Shown here in pieces: positions 1 to 8,914 of a stretch of 37,280 nt of DNA. This DNA is from Desulfovibrionaceae bacterium (GTDB lineage: Bacteria; Desulfobacterota; Desulfovibrionia; Desulfovibrionales; Desulfovibrionaceae). A program made the translations under genes and the position numbers. A model generated the notes under the pieces. It saw nothing but the letters and a program-made list of their open reading frames with translations. It had not been told where the DNA came from and did no database searches. The stretch spans positions 1 through 37,280 of the forward strand of contig WRIL01000018.1 in the NCBI GenBank assembly GCA_009782775.1, written 5' to 3'. The number at the start of each line of letters is the position of its first letter. The first letter of the stretch is position 1.

Positions 1-819
1 AAGGGCCAGATCAAAGCCCAGCCAGAGATCCCCATATTCCCGGCGCAGGCTTTCGTCTTCGTGCTTGCCAAATTCGCTCAGCAAAAAAATCCCGCCCTGG
101 CCGAGCACCCGCTTGATCTCCAGTAGCGCGGCCTTGGGATTGGAAAGATGGTGCAGAACCAGGTTAAGGCAGATGAAATCCGCCTCGCCGTCACGCAGAG
201 GCAAATGTTCCAGGTCGCCGATGCGCAGGGAGAGCCTTTCCCCATAGCCGCCGAAGCGCCGCCGGGCCAATTCCAGCATACGGGCGGAGCCGTCCACCCC
301 GATGACTTCATCCGCATGGGCAAGAAGCCGCTCCAACATATTGCCGGGGCCGCAACCCAAGTCCACGGCCACCCGGCAGCGTTCCGGCAAAAAAACCTCC
401 ACCGCCAGGGGCAGGCTGAAAGCGCCCAGGAGCTTGCCGGACATGGCTTCCCAATCCTCGGCGATGCGGTTGAAAAAACGGCTGGTCCGGCTGGTCCTTT
501 CCTCCACAATGCCAGAGGCCAGGGCCAGATCCTCCCGCGCCGAATCCCCGGCGTACAAAAAAGGATAAACCGCCTCAATAAAGTCGCGTCCAGGCCCTTC
601 GGCGGCGATGGAATAAAAAACCCAAAGCCCGTCGCGCCGGGAACCGAGCAAACCTGTGGAGGCGAGGATCTTCAGGTGCCTGGAAACCCTGGATTGCCCC
701 ATGCCCAGGAGTTCAACCAGCTCATTGACATTCAGCTCATAGCGGCGCAAGACCAGAACAAGGCGCAAACGGGTGGCGTCTGACAGGGCTTTGAAATATT
801 GCAGGGCATTGGACAACAT
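1..819 (-). CDS. ArsR-family regulator fused to SAM-dependent methyltransferase (SahR-like), C-terminus cut by window edge
   Basis: The reading frame is open from an ATG at 819 to the window edge, giving 273 residues without a stop. Residues 1-70 form an ArsR-type winged helix, with the recognition region GMGQSRVSRHLKILAS followed by a wing (LGSRRDGLWVFYS). From about residue 150 there is a class I methyltransferase fold with motif I VDLGCGPGN and an acidic GVDGS strand end. HTH-plus-methyltransferase proteins of this layout in sulfate reducers include SahR-type regulators of S-adenosylhomocysteine recycling. That assignment is inference, because ahcY, the usual partner, would lie off the left edge. 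The gene is divergent from miaA, and the AT-rich spacer carries repeated ATCAAT half-sites that suit autoregulation. It could instead be an ArsR-type regulator of other function. Confidence 0.8.
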   Translation of the reverse strand, partial: MLSNALQYFKALSDATRLRLVLVLRRYELNVNELVELLGMGQSRVSRHLKILASTGLLGSRRDGLWVFYSIAAEGPGRDFIEAVYPFLYAGDSAREDLALASGIVEERTSRTSRFFNRIAEDWEAMSGKLLGAFSLPLAVEVFLPERCRVAVDLGCGPGNMLERLLAHADEVIGVDGSARMLELARRRFGGYGERLSLRIGDLEHLPLRDGEADFICLNLVLHHLSNPKAALLEIKRVLGQGGIFLLSEFGKHEDESLRREYGDLWLGFDLAL

Positions 820-837
820 AACTATGGGTCTTTATAA

Positions 838-866
838 ATCAATAAAAATTGATATATAACATCAAT
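838..866. promoter_or_regulatory. Candidate ArsR/SahR-type operator: alternating ATCAAT half-sites
   Basis: ATCAAT (838-843), its reverse complement ATTGAT (848-853) and ATCAAT again (861-866) sit in the short AT-rich gap between the regulator start (819) and miaA (881). The first pair is a perfect 6-bp inverted repeat around AAAA. The second pair is an inverted repeat around a 7-base spacer. The position suits control of both divergent genes. Binding is inferred, not shown. Confidence 0.45.
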
Positions 867-880
867 ATATTTAAATCAAG

Positions 881-1834
881 ATGTCTGAAAAAACGCGGCC
901 CCCAATTCCCAAAATTCTTTGCCTGGCCGGCCCCACGGGCAGCGGCAAAAGCCGGATCGCCGCCAGGCTGGGCGAGCTCCTGGGAGGCACGGTGATCAAC
1001 GCCGATTCCCGGCAGGTCTATGCGGATTTTCCCATCATCACCGCCCAGCCGGGTGAGACAGAACGCGGACTCTGCCCGCACCTGCTTTATGGTTTCCTGG
1101 ACTGCCGGGAAAAGATCAGCGCCGGGCATTACTTCCGGTTGGCCCGCCCCCGGTTGGAAGAAGAACTGGCCGCCGGCAGGCTCCCCATTCTGACCGGCGG
1201 CACCGGCCTGTATTTTCGCGCCCTACTTTCCGGGCTGGCCGATATTCCACAAGTGGACGCGGAGATCCGCCGAAAATGGCAGGAACGCTGCGCGATCCTG
1301 GGCAGTCCGGAACTGCACCGGGAACTCTCCGCCCTGGACCCGGAATATGCCGGAAAGATCCATCCCCATGACCGGCAGCGCATTACCCGCGCCCTGGAGG
1401 TGCGGGAGGCCACCGGCCGCCCCCTGAGCTGGTGGCTGCGGAATCGGACAAAATCTCCGGGTCTGGCCTGCCTATACCTGGGCCTGGAACTTAACCTGGC
1501 CGAACTTGAACCCCTGCTCCGGGGACGCATTGAGACCATGCTGGATAATGGAGGGCTGGAAGAGGCCCGGCAGGCGCTGGAACGCTGCCCGGACCCCTCG
1601 GCCCCGGGCTGGAGCGGCATCGGCTGCGCGGAACTCTACCGCTTCCTGACCGGAGAACTCGTCCTGGATGAAGCCAAAGAACTATGGATCAAAAACACCA
1701 GGGCCTATGCCAAACGGCAACTGACCTGGTTCAGGGCGGAAAAGGCGATTATCCGGCGCAGGCCGGAGGATTTTGGCGATTTGGAATGGGTCCGGGAGAG
1801 GCTCGGGGGAGGTAACGACCAAGCTACCCCTTGA
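881..1834 (+). CDS. miaA: tRNA dimethylallyltransferase MiaA
   Basis: MiaA transfers the dimethylallyl group of DMAPP to N6 of A37 in tRNAs reading codons that start with U, the first step of ms2i6A synthesis in the cytoplasm. The 317-residue product has the P-loop AGPTGSGKSR near residue 16, the DSRQVY motif near residue 42 and TGGTGLYFRAL near residue 107. The length is normal for the family. The ATG at 881 follows the AT-rich divergent promoter/operator region directly and lacks a strong Shine-Dalgarno sequence, so a leader-poor transcript is possible. Its last 11 bases overlap the convergent tag gene, and no terminator hairpin separates them. Confidence 0.95.
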   Translation: MSEKTRPPIPKILCLAGPTGSGKSRIAARLGELLGGTVINADSRQVYADFPIITAQPGETERGLCPHLLYGFLDCREKISAGHYFRLARPRLEEELAAGRLPILTGGTGLYFRALLSGLADIPQVDAEIRRKWQERCAILGSPELHRELSALDPEYAGKIHPHDRQRITRALEVREATGRPLSWWLRNRTKSPGLACLYLGLELNLAELEPLLRGRIETMLDNGGLEEARQALERCPDPSAPGWSGIGCAELYRFLTGELVLDEAKELWIKNTRAYAKRQLTWFRAEKAIIRRRPEDFGDLEWVRERLGGGNDQATP

Positions 1835-2399
1835 TTATTTCCTCATAAACAAAACACCTTGTGATATGGTCATTCACCATGCCCGTGGCCTGCATGAAGG
1901 CATAGATTATGGTTGACCCGACAAATTTGAAACCTAATTTCTTCAAATCCTTGCTTATCTTATCGGAGATCGGAGTGGACGCCGGCAAGTCCGCGAGCCT
2001 TTCCCAATGGCCTGTGACAGGCTTATAATCCACGTATCTCCATATAAACTTGTCAAAACTCCCGTATTTTTCGATAATTTCCAGGAACAATCCGGCGTTA
2101 TTCACGGCGGCGTTGATTTTAAGGCGGTTTCTGATTATTTTTCCGTTGGCCATGAGTTCCCGCGCCTTCGCCTCACCGTACAGGGCAACCTTGGCCGGGT
2201 CAAACCCGTCAAAGGCCTCCCTGAAGGCCTCCCTCTTTTTAAGCACGGTTATCCAGGCAAGCCCCGCCTGCATGCCTTCCAAGATCAGCATTTCAAACAG
2301 CCTGCCGTCATCATGCACAGGCCGCCCCCACTCGTGGTCATGATAGTCCAGGTATATGGGAGTATCTCCAGCCCAAGGGCAGCGGATTTTTTCATTCAT
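1824..2399 (-). CDS. tag: DNA-3-methyladenine glycosylase I (Tag)
   Basis: Tag excises 3-methyladenine from alkylated DNA in base excision repair. The 191-residue protein follows the Tag family closely. RCPWAG near the N-terminus supplies the first zinc cysteine, YHDHEWG supplies a zinc histidine, [13 protein letters not shown] is the catalytic/base-binding segment, and [10 protein letters not shown] near the C-terminus supplies the remaining zinc His and Cys. The start ATG overlaps the tmk stop by four bases (ATGA), so it is translationally coupled as the last gene of the mutL-HD nuclease-tmk-tag series. Its 3' end overlaps convergent miaA. Confidence 0.93.
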   Translation of the reverse strand: MNEKIRCPWAGDTPIYLDYHDHEWGRPVHDDGRLFEMLILEGMQAGLAWITVLKKREAFREAFDGFDPAKVALYGEAKARELMANGKIIRNRLKINAAVNNAGLFLEIIEKYGSFDKFIWRYVDYKPVTGHWERLADLPASTPISDKISKDLKKLGFKFVGSTIIYAFMQATGMVNDHITRCFVYEEIIKG

Positions 2400-3040
2400 A
2401 GCTCCATCTCCCGTGGGAAATGCTTACAGGCCTGGCTGAAAAGCTCTTCCGGGCCGCCGGAGGCGTCCAGCACTTTCACCCGTCCCGACTCTTCCTCGGC
2501 TATGGACAGGTAGCCGGTGCGCACCCGGCTGTGAAAGGCCAGGGATTCCGCCTCAAAGCGCCCTTCCTTGCGCTCCAGGCCCTGCTCCAGGTTGCGCCTC
2601 CTGGCCCTGGACAGCCCCATCTCCGGGGGAAGATCCAGCACCAGGGTCTGATCCGGCGCAAGGCCGCCCGTGGCCGCGTGGTTCAAGCGCCGGAGCAGAT
2701 CCAAATCCAGGCCCCGGCCATATCCCTGGTAGGCCAAGGTGGAATCAGTAAAGCGATCGCAGAGCACCAGCTCCCCCCGCTCCAGGGCCGGGATAATCAC
2801 CCGGCGCGCATGCTCGGCCCGGTCAGCCAAGTAGAGAAAAAGCTCGGCCTCCATGCAAACCTTTTCCCGGTCGGCATCAAGGAGCAAGGGGCGCAGTTCC
2901 CGGCCCAGCGCGCTTCCCCCCGGCTCGCAGGTGAGCAGCACGGAGTGCCCGCGTCCGGCCAGCCAGTCAGCCATCTTTTGCAGCAAGGTGCTCTTGCCGG
3001 AGCCTTCTATTCCCTCAAGGGTAATGAATTTAGCAGGCAT
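2396..3040 (-). CDS. tmk: Thymidylate kinase
   Basis: Tmk phosphorylates dTMP to dTDP for DNA synthesis. The 214-residue protein has the P-loop [10 protein letters not shown] at residues 9-18, the CDRFTDST motif near residue 94 and an arginine-rich lid ([11 protein letters not shown]) near residue 150. Length and order fit the family. The final bases overlap the start of tag. Upstream lies a 74-bp gap after the HD nuclease gene that contains a perfect 13-bp palindrome, GCTGTGACACAGC, at 3072-3084. tmk may therefore have its own promoter, but no clear -35/-10 pair was identified. Confidence 0.95.
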   Translation of the reverse strand: MPAKFITLEGIEGSGKSTLLQKMADWLAGRGHSVLLTCEPGGSALGRELRPLLLDADREKVCMEAELFLYLADRAEHARRVIIPALERGELVLCDRFTDSTLAYQGYGRGLDLDLLRRLNHAATGGLAPDQTLVLDLPPEMGLSRARRRNLEQGLERKEGRFEAESLAFHSRVRTGYLSIAEEESGRVKVLDASGGPEELFSQACKHFPREMEL

Positions 3041-3114
3041 AAATTAGTATTTTTGGTATTCAAAATTGTTTGCTGTGACACAGCCTTTTATTTTGTGAGT
3101 GCCCGTAAAGACGC

Positions 3115-4167
3115 TCACTTACCGGCGGCAGGCATCCAGGGTAAAGAACATTGGACCTCCTGGCGCTCTGAAGGCTTTTTGTCCACGGACTCCCGCATCT
3201 CCGGGGTGGCTGCCGGACGGAACAGGCGGCGTTCCAGGCCGGGAGAGAAGTCGCTCCAGGCGTTCCCGCCCGCTGAGGCTTCCTCCAGGGCGTTTTCCAC
3301 CTGGTTGAGCTTGGCGTCCAGGTTATCCGCGAAATGCAGGGCCAGAGCCTCGGCGGTGGCCGGGAGACAGGGAGAGCCGAATTCCAGCGCGCCGTGATGG
3401 CTTAGAATGAGATGCCTCAAGTGTTCCGCCAGTTCCGCCTCCAGATCGCTACGGCGCAAAAAAGGCTCCAGCATTTCCAAACCCAGGGTAATGTGTCCGA
3501 TGAGCCGCCCGGCCGTGGTGTACTCGATCACCAGTCCGGAACTGAGTTCGCGGATTTTGCCGAGATCGTGGCACAAGGCTCCGGCCAGCAGCGTCTGGCG
3601 ATCCAGGGCCGGATAAAGGCCGGACATGGACAGCACGGCCCGGCAGACCCCCAGGGTATGTTCCAGAAGCCCCCCGGCACAGGCATGGTGCATATTCTTG
3701 GCCGCCGGGGCGAGGCGCAGACCGGCGGCGATTTCCTCATCCTTCAGGATCTGCCGGTAAAATTTCTTCCAGGGGACATGGACCAAGGTCTTACGGCAAA
3801 GCTCTTCCAGTTCCTCCAGCATGGCCGGGATATCACGCCGGCTGGCCGGGATGAAATCCGCCAGGTTCAGCTCCCGTGTCTGCGCTTCATCCAGAAGGCG
3901 CAGACCCTCCACCACAATCTGTCCGCGCTCGCGGTACAGTTCCACCCGGCCGCGCACCTGGGGCAGAAGTCCTGGGCGCAAATCCTGAAATTGAGCGCTC
4001 AAGGGTGGCCAAATCTTGCCCTCCATACTCCCGCTGGCATCCTTAAATTCCAGCCGCCAATACGGACCGTTGCGCGACTGCCCCTGCCGGGCCGAAGCCA
4101 GCAGAAAAACCCCCTCCACCGCGCCGCCCGGCTCCAAGTCGCTGATAAACTGCTTTTTCAGGCTCAT
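3115..4167 (-). CDS. OB-fold plus HD-domain nuclease, YhaM-like 3'-5' exoribonuclease family
   Basis: The 350-residue protein has an N-terminal OB-fold region (about 15-90, with ASGSMEGKIWP and the strand-rich RVELYRERGQIVVEG). The HD hydrolase core has HHACAGGLLEHTLGV near residue 160, the metal-binding pair CHDLGKI near residue 200, GHITLG near residue 225 and HLILSHHG near residue 250, then HFADNLDAKLNQ. This order matches the YhaM/CbiF1-type 3'-5' exonucleases, which degrade RNA and single-stranded DNA. The start ATG overlaps the mutL stop by four bases, so it is coupled to mutL. Its DNA or RNA substrate cannot be settled from sequence. The tail after residue 310 is poorly conserved-looking. 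Confidence 0.82.
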   Translation of the reverse strand: MSLKKQFISDLEPGGAVEGVFLLASARQGQSRNGPYWRLEFKDASGSMEGKIWPPLSAQFQDLRPGLLPQVRGRVELYRERGQIVVEGLRLLDEAQTRELNLADFIPASRRDIPAMLEELEELCRKTLVHVPWKKFYRQILKDEEIAAGLRLAPAAKNMHHACAGGLLEHTLGVCRAVLSMSGLYPALDRQTLLAGALCHDLGKIRELSSGLVIEYTTAGRLIGHITLGLEMLEPFLRRSDLEAELAEHLRHLILSHHGALEFGSPCLPATAEALALHFADNLDAKLNQVENALEEASAGGNAWSDFSPGLERRLFRPAATPEMRESVDKKPSERQEVQCSLPWMPAAGK

Positions 4168-6023
4168 GTTTTTCTCTTGAACATTTTTTCAAGTTCGCGG
4201 CGGCCCAGGAGCAGCGCCGCCGGCCGGCCGTGCGGACAATAATCGCGATCCTCTGTCTCCAACCACTGCCGGATCAGGTTCAGGGCCTCGGCCCGGTCCA
4301 GGCGCTGCCCGGCCTTGATCGCTCCCCGGCAGGCCATAAGGGTAAGCAGTGGGGAAAGACCTTCTCCTTCCTCTTTTTTGCCGGCCAGGGCCTCACGAAG
4401 AAATTCCCGGGCCTCACCCGCCGGAAGCAAGGAAGGCGCGGCCTTGACCAGCAACAGATCCGGCCTGGGACTGGACAGGGAAAAGCCCAGCCCGGAGAGT
4501 TCAGCCCAAAGCTCTTGCAGGCGCTCGGCCTCGGCGCGGTGCAGGGGCAGTTCCAGGGGCAGGGCCAGTAGCCGGGCCTCGTTCCGGCCGGCATCACGCT
4601 CCAGGCGCCGGGCCAAGATGCGCTCATGGACCGCGTGCTGGTCCAGGAGGATGAGCTGTTCATCCCGCATTAACGCCAGATAGGTTCCGGCAATCTGCCC
4701 CAGGTAAGCCAGACCGGAGGCAGACGGAAAATCGGGACGGCTTTCCGCATCCTGCGGCATATCACGCGCTCCCAGCGGTTCCACGGGGGCGATGGAAAAA
4801 GCCGCCGGCTCCTCTCGGAGGTTTTCGGCAGTCCAAAAATCGTCGGGCACGGATCTTTCCGGACGCGGGGCGCGCAAGGAGACCGATAGCGGGTCTTTAT
4901 CCGCCTGTCCCCAGAAGCCGGGCGGCCTGGCCGTCAGCTCCCGCGGAGCCGCCTCCGGAGCGGAATATCCAGGCCCGGCGGAAGAAGATACATGTAGTGG
5001 AGGAAAATACTCCGGAACGGCAACGGACTCACGCCCCAAGGCGCTCTCCATCGCCCGGAGCACCGCTCCGAACACGGCCCGTTCGTCACGGAAGCGCACC
5101 TCGCTTTTGGCCGGATGGACGTTCACATCCACTTCTTCTGGGTCGAGTTCCAGAAAAAGCAAGGCCTGCGGATATTCCCTGGAAAGTATCCGCCCCTTGT
5201 AAGCCTCCCGGCAGACCTTCAACAGCAGGCGATCCGCCGCCGGGCGTCCGTTCACATAGAACCACAGGCGATCCGCCCTGGGCTGGGTGGAGGAAGGCAG
5301 CGAAAGGAGACCGCTGACCCTGATCCCATCCTTTTCCCCCTGGAGCGGGCGCAGGGCGGCGCATACCTGGGACGGCCAGATCCGGGCCAGGCGTTCCGGC
5401 AGGCTTTCGTTTGGCAGCAAACGGCCAAGCTCACGGCCTCCGGAGGATAAAACAAAACCGGCAGGCAAGGAGGCCAAGGCCAGGCGCCAAAGGATATCCT
5501 GGCTGCGTTTCAACTCCGTGGCGTTGCTTTTAAGGAACTTCAGACGGGCCGGCACATTGGCGAAGAGATCCCGCACCTCCACCAGGGTTCCGCCGCGCAG
5601 AGCCGCCGGCCCGCGGGCCAGGATCCGCCCGTGGAGAAGCTCGATGAAGGCGGCCTCCTGTCCGGCGACGGCGCTGGTCACCCGCAGGCTGGAAACCGAG
5701 GCAACGCTGGAAAGGGCCTCCCCCCGGAAACCGTAGCTGCTCACCCGGAGAAGCTCGGGCAGGGAATGGATTTTACTGGTGGCATGGCGGGTCACGGCCA
5801 GTTCCAGCTCTTCTCCGCCGATACCCCGGCCGTTGTCCTGCACGGAGATCAGGGTCTGTCCCCCGTCCTCCAAATGGATGAGCAGATCGTCCGCCCCGGC
5901 GTCCAGGCTGTTTTCCAGCAACTCTTTGAGCACGCTGGCCGGGCGCTCCACCACTTCGCCGGCGGCGATCTGATCCCGCAGTTCCGGCGGCAGTATTCTT
6001 ATGGGACGAGCTATTGCGCGCAT
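4164..6023 (-). CDS. mutL: DNA mismatch repair protein MutL
   Basis: MutL links MutS mismatch recognition to strand removal. The 619-residue protein has a clear N-terminal GHKL ATPase: ELLENSLDAGA (34-44), DNGRGIG (63-69), RHATSK (79-84) and YGFRGEALSS (97-106). A low-complexity linker follows (about 340-430), then a C-terminal dimerisation/endonuclease region with DQHAVHE at 461-467, MACRGAIKAG and CPHGRP at 596-601. In endonuclease-type MutL the DQHA motif runs DQHA-xx-E-xxxx-E. Here the second acidic position (472) is Arg, although the ACR and CPHGRP elements remain. The gene opens the mutL-HD nuclease-tmk-tag unit and overlaps the next start by four bases. Confidence 0.95.
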   Translation of the reverse strand: MRAIARPIRILPPELRDQIAAGEVVERPASVLKELLENSLDAGADDLLIHLEDGGQTLISVQDNGRGIGGEELELAVTRHATSKIHSLPELLRVSSYGFRGEALSSVASVSSLRVTSAVAGQEAAFIELLHGRILARGPAALRGGTLVEVRDLFANVPARLKFLKSNATELKRSQDILWRLALASLPAGFVLSSGGRELGRLLPNESLPERLARIWPSQVCAALRPLQGEKDGIRVSGLLSLPSSTQPRADRLWFYVNGRPAADRLLLKVCREAYKGRILSREYPQALLFLELDPEEVDVNVHPAKSEVRFRDERAVFGAVLRAMESALGRESVAVPEYFPPLHVSSSAGPGYSAPEAAPRELTARPPGFWGQADKDPLSVSLRAPRPERSVPDDFWTAENLREEPAAFSIAPVEPLGARDMPQDAESRPDFPSASGLAYLGQIAGTYLALMRDEQLILLDQHAVHERILARRLERDAGRNEARLLALPLELPLHRAEAERLQELWAELSGLGFSLSSPRPDLLLVKAAPSLLPAGEAREFLREALAGKKEEGEGLSPLLTLMACRGAIKAGQRLDRAEALNLIRQWLETEDRDYCPHGRPAALLLGRRELEKMFKRKT

Positions 6024-6155
6024 AATTCAAGCCGATACTATATAAAAATACACTCCGCCATTGCCTTCCGCCGGATGAATACTTATATTCAGCTTACCGG
6101 GCGCGGGCAGAGGTTTTGAAACGCGCTGCCGCAAACACGCCGGGGGCTGATTTAT

Positions 6156-6473
6156 ATGAATAAAATCGAACTGGAGAAGAAGAAAAATTCCCTGCCCCAA
6201 TCCGGCGCCGGCAAAACCTATGATCCGGAATTGCTGTATGTGGAATGCAAACTGTGCGGCCGCCCGATTATCTGGGGGCCGGGGCGCACCACCAACCTGC
6301 TTTTGCAGTCCGACATCAATCCCCTGTCCATCGACGAACACTGCCTCATTCTGTCCGACGGCTGCCGGGAGTGCATGCCGGACGCCGACGGCTTCCACAT
6401 GAGCATCGTCCGTCTCTCCCAGATGTCTATCGCCTCGTTGCTGCTCATGCACAAACCGTCCGGCCGCGCCTGA
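6156..6473 (+). CDS. Small cysteine-rich protein, possibly zinc-binding; function unknown
   Basis: The 105-residue product has no signal peptide or membrane span. A CKLCGRP knuckle (about residues 31-37) and a second group, EHCLILSDGCREC (about 71-83), together offer five cysteines plus nearby His, which suggests a zinc site. I do not recognise a named family. It lies alone on the plus strand between mutL (divergent) and the HD-GYP gene (convergent, 8-bp gap). The start ATG at 6156 has only a weak upstream purine stretch. Codon use resembles the flanking core genes, so it is probably real and resident rather than acquired. Confidence 0.65.
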   Translation: MNKIELEKKKNSLPQSGAGKTYDPELLYVECKLCGRPIIWGPGRTTNLLLQSDINPLSIDEHCLILSDGCRECMPDADGFHMSIVRLSQMSIASLLLMHKPSGRA

Positions 6474-6481
6474 GCCGCCTC

Positions 6482-7471
6482 CTAAAAAGAATTCGTAAAC
6501 AACGCAGTATACAAAGCCGCCGCGAAACGCGGATCATAACGCGCCGTATCCTTCATAAGTTCTTCCGCAGCCTGGATCGGGGGCTTGGCCTCGGCGTAAA
6601 CCCTTTTCTGGATCATCGCGGAAAAGGAATCCGCCACCGCCGCCAGGGAGCCGACCACGGACAGGCGCTGTCCGGAAAGATGCTGCGGATAACCGGATCC
6701 ATTAAGACGCTCATGGTGTTCCAAACAGGCAGCCTGGGCCTCGCCGGCGGTCACTTCCATCTTCTGAACAATTTGCATGCCAGCCAGCACATGGGGAGGG
6801 ATCTTGTCCCGCTCCTCCTGCTTGAGAGGATGATCCTTGCGCAGGATAAAGATGGGAACCTTGCTCATGCCCACGTCGTGCAACAGCAGCCCCAGGGCCA
6901 AGGCGTCCAGTTCCTTGCGGGACGGCTCTTCCTTGGTGTGCAGGAAAAGCCAGGTTCCCGCCAGCAAGGTGTTGACCGAATGGCTGACCAGGCTGTATTC
7001 GTCCTGGTGCAACCGGCGCATAAAGGGTTTGATACGGTATTTGTCCTGCCACAGGTATTCGGTAAAGACCATGCAGTCTTCCAGGAGCGGCTGAAAAAGC
7101 AGCCTGACCGGCTGGTCCAGAAAAGCGGCCAGCTTCAGCCCCAAGGCTCTGACGATAAGCTCCGACACCTCGCCCTCTTTCAGGTTCTTATCCACCAGCA
7201 CCAAGTCAAGCTGCTTGACGATGTGTTGGGAGTACACCGCATAGTCCGCCCGCGAGACAAAGAGGTTGCCCTCCTCGCAGAGCCGCTGGACTTCTTCGGT
7301 CCGCTCGTTGCTCAGGCGGTTATCCTTGCGGTAGTACTCGCTCAGACGGCCGGAAGGCTCGTCCAGCACAAAGAGATCCAGAGGCAGCCTGTACTTGGGG
7401 AAACTGGAAAGCACCGCCTGGCTTATCTGGTAATACTCTTCCGATATACTCTGCGGCACAGCCTTGGACAT
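6482..7471 (-). CDS. HD-GYP-type domain protein, probable cyclic-di-GMP phosphodiesterase
   Basis: The 329-residue protein has an uncharacterised N-terminal half (1-160) and a C-terminal HD-GYP-like domain: LLLHDVGMSKVPIFIL near residue 195, KIPPHVLAGMQIV near 225, EHHERLNGSGYP near 250 and AVADSFSAM near 278. The HD dyad and the GYP signature are both present, so hydrolysis of cyclic-di-GMP is plausible. No receiver domain or membrane span is seen, so the N-terminal half is the likely sensing part. It starts three bases after the pyk stop and is probably co-transcribed with it. The SD-like GGAAGTAGG overlaps the pyk stop codon. Confidence 0.82.
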   Translation of the reverse strand: MSKAVPQSISEEYYQISQAVLSSFPKYRLPLDLFVLDEPSGRLSEYYRKDNRLSNERTEEVQRLCEEGNLFVSRADYAVYSQHIVKQLDLVLVDKNLKEGEVSELIVRALGLKLAAFLDQPVRLLFQPLLEDCMVFTEYLWQDKYRIKPFMRRLHQDEYSLVSHSVNTLLAGTWLFLHTKEEPSRKELDALALGLLLHDVGMSKVPIFILRKDHPLKQEERDKIPPHVLAGMQIVQKMEVTAGEAQAACLEHHERLNGSGYPQHLSGQRLSVVGSLAAVADSFSAMIQKRVYAEAKPPIQAAEELMKDTARYDPRFAAALYTALFTNSF

Positions 7472-7474
7472 TGC

Positions 7475-8884
7475 CTACTTCCTGTAAACCTTCACCAGGT
7501 TTGTGCCCGCTGATTTCTCGCCGGGATGGGGCTGGCCGGCGGTGATGACCACCTGATCGCCTTTCTTGAAGGCTTCTAGCCCCTCCACAAATTTTTCCGT
7601 GCGTTCCAGGTGTCCAGCCGGCTTTTCACCCACATGGACCGGGATCACTCCCCAGGAAAAATTCAGGTGGCGCACCACCGAGGCCCTGGGCGTAAGCGCG
7701 TAAATCGGCTGGGTCGGCTTGCGGGCGGAGAGGCTCCTGGCCGAAGCCCCGGACAGGCTGTGGGCCACCAGGGCCACGGAATCGGTTTTTTCCGCCAACA
7801 ACCATGCGGAATAAGATAAAAACTCCGCAGGGTTATCCATCTGGGGCACATGGCTCTCCGGACGGGTCTCCGACAGCAGGGCCTCGGCCTCGGTAGTGAT
7901 CCAGCGCATGAAGCGCACGGTTTCCACCGGGAAATTGCCCATGGCCGTTTCTTCGGAAAGCATCACGCAGTCCGCTCCATCCAGCACGGCATTGGCCACA
8001 TCCGTAGTTTCCGCCCGGGTGGGGGCCGGACTGTTCACCATGGACAGGAGCATCTGGGTGGCCACGATCACCGGCTTGCTGGCCCGGTTGCAGGCGCGGA
8101 TGATGCGCTTCTGGATACTGGGCAGGGCGGGCAGAGGGCATTCAATGCCGAGATCTCCGCGGGCCACCATGATAATATCCGCCACCTTCAGGATATCCTC
8201 CAGGCGATCCACGGCATTCTGCCGCTCCAGCTTGGCCACCACCGGAATATCTTTACCGCACTCCCGGATGATCTCCTTGGCCTCCAGCACATCTTCCGGG
8301 GTCTGCACAAAGGAGAGGGCCACGGCGTCCACCCCCAGGCGCAGGCCATCGCGCAGATCCTGTTTATCCTTTTCGGTCAGGGCGGGAAGTTTGACGGATT
8401 TGCCGGGCATGGCAAGCCCTTTGCGGGAGGTGACGATGCCGGAATTTTGCGCCGCCAGCACAAACAGGTTCCCGCCCAGTTTTTCGCTCACCGCAAGCTG
8501 CAAGGTGCCGTCCGCCAGCACCAGACGATCGCCCTTCTCGATGTTGTCCAAGATCTTGTGATCCGTGAAAGGAATCCAGGGCAGACCCCGATCGTCCTTA
8601 GGGCGTTCAGGCCCCAGCAGGGTGCGGTCGCCGGGCTGAAAGGTGATCGGCTCAGGCAGATCCCCGATGCGGATTTTGGGACCGGCCAAATCCTGCATAA
8701 TGGTGATCGGTTTTTTCAACTCCGCTTCCACTTTCCTGATATTGCTTACGATTGTTTCAAATTTGCTGGCATTGCCGTGGGAAAAATTCAGCCTGAAGAC
8801 GCTGACCCCGGAATTGACTAAATCACGCATTTTTTCAGGCGCATCAGAAGAGGGACCCAGGGTGGCGATAATTTTGGTTTTCAT
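7475..8884 (-). CDS. pyk: Pyruvate kinase
   Basis: Pyk makes pyruvate and ATP from phosphoenolpyruvate and ADP, the last step of glycolysis. The 469-residue protein begins KTKIIATLGPSSD and has FRLNFSHG near residue 32, DLAGPKIRIGD near 66, the Lys/metal region ALSFVQTPEDV, VARGDLGIE with the metal-binding acid, and ATQMLLSMVNSPAPTRAE followed by VANAVLDGADCVML. The active-site loop usually reads MTxxPxPTRAE with an extra residue set; here it is the variant MVNSPAPTRAE. An SD-like GAGGAG lies upstream of the ATG. It sits 30 bp after proC and 3 bp before the HD-GYP gene. Confidence 0.95.
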   Translation of the reverse strand: MKTKIIATLGPSSDAPEKMRDLVNSGVSVFRLNFSHGNASKFETIVSNIRKVEAELKKPITIMQDLAGPKIRIGDLPEPITFQPGDRTLLGPERPKDDRGLPWIPFTDHKILDNIEKGDRLVLADGTLQLAVSEKLGGNLFVLAAQNSGIVTSRKGLAMPGKSVKLPALTEKDKQDLRDGLRLGVDAVALSFVQTPEDVLEAKEIIRECGKDIPVVAKLERQNAVDRLEDILKVADIIMVARGDLGIECPLPALPSIQKRIIRACNRASKPVIVATQMLLSMVNSPAPTRAETTDVANAVLDGADCVMLSEETAMGNFPVETVRFMRWITTEAEALLSETRPESHVPQMDNPAEFLSYSAWLLAEKTDSVALVAHSLSGASARSLSARKPTQPIYALTPRASVVRHLNFSWGVIPVHVGEKPAGHLERTEKFVEGLEAFKKGDQVVITAGQPHPGEKSAGTNLVKVYRK

Positions 8885-8914
8885 GCATTCAGCTCCTCTT
8901 TAAGTTACTGCGTT

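Noticed and set aside
3072-3084. 13-bp palindrome GCTGTGACACAGC upstream of tmk
   Set aside because: A single short palindrome without a recognisable promoter; it could be a CRP/FNR-type site but support is too thin for a feature.
6245-7513. 422-residue open frame on the plus strand
   Set aside because: It overlaps the cysteine-rich gene in another frame and runs antisense to the HD-GYP gene, which has clear motifs.
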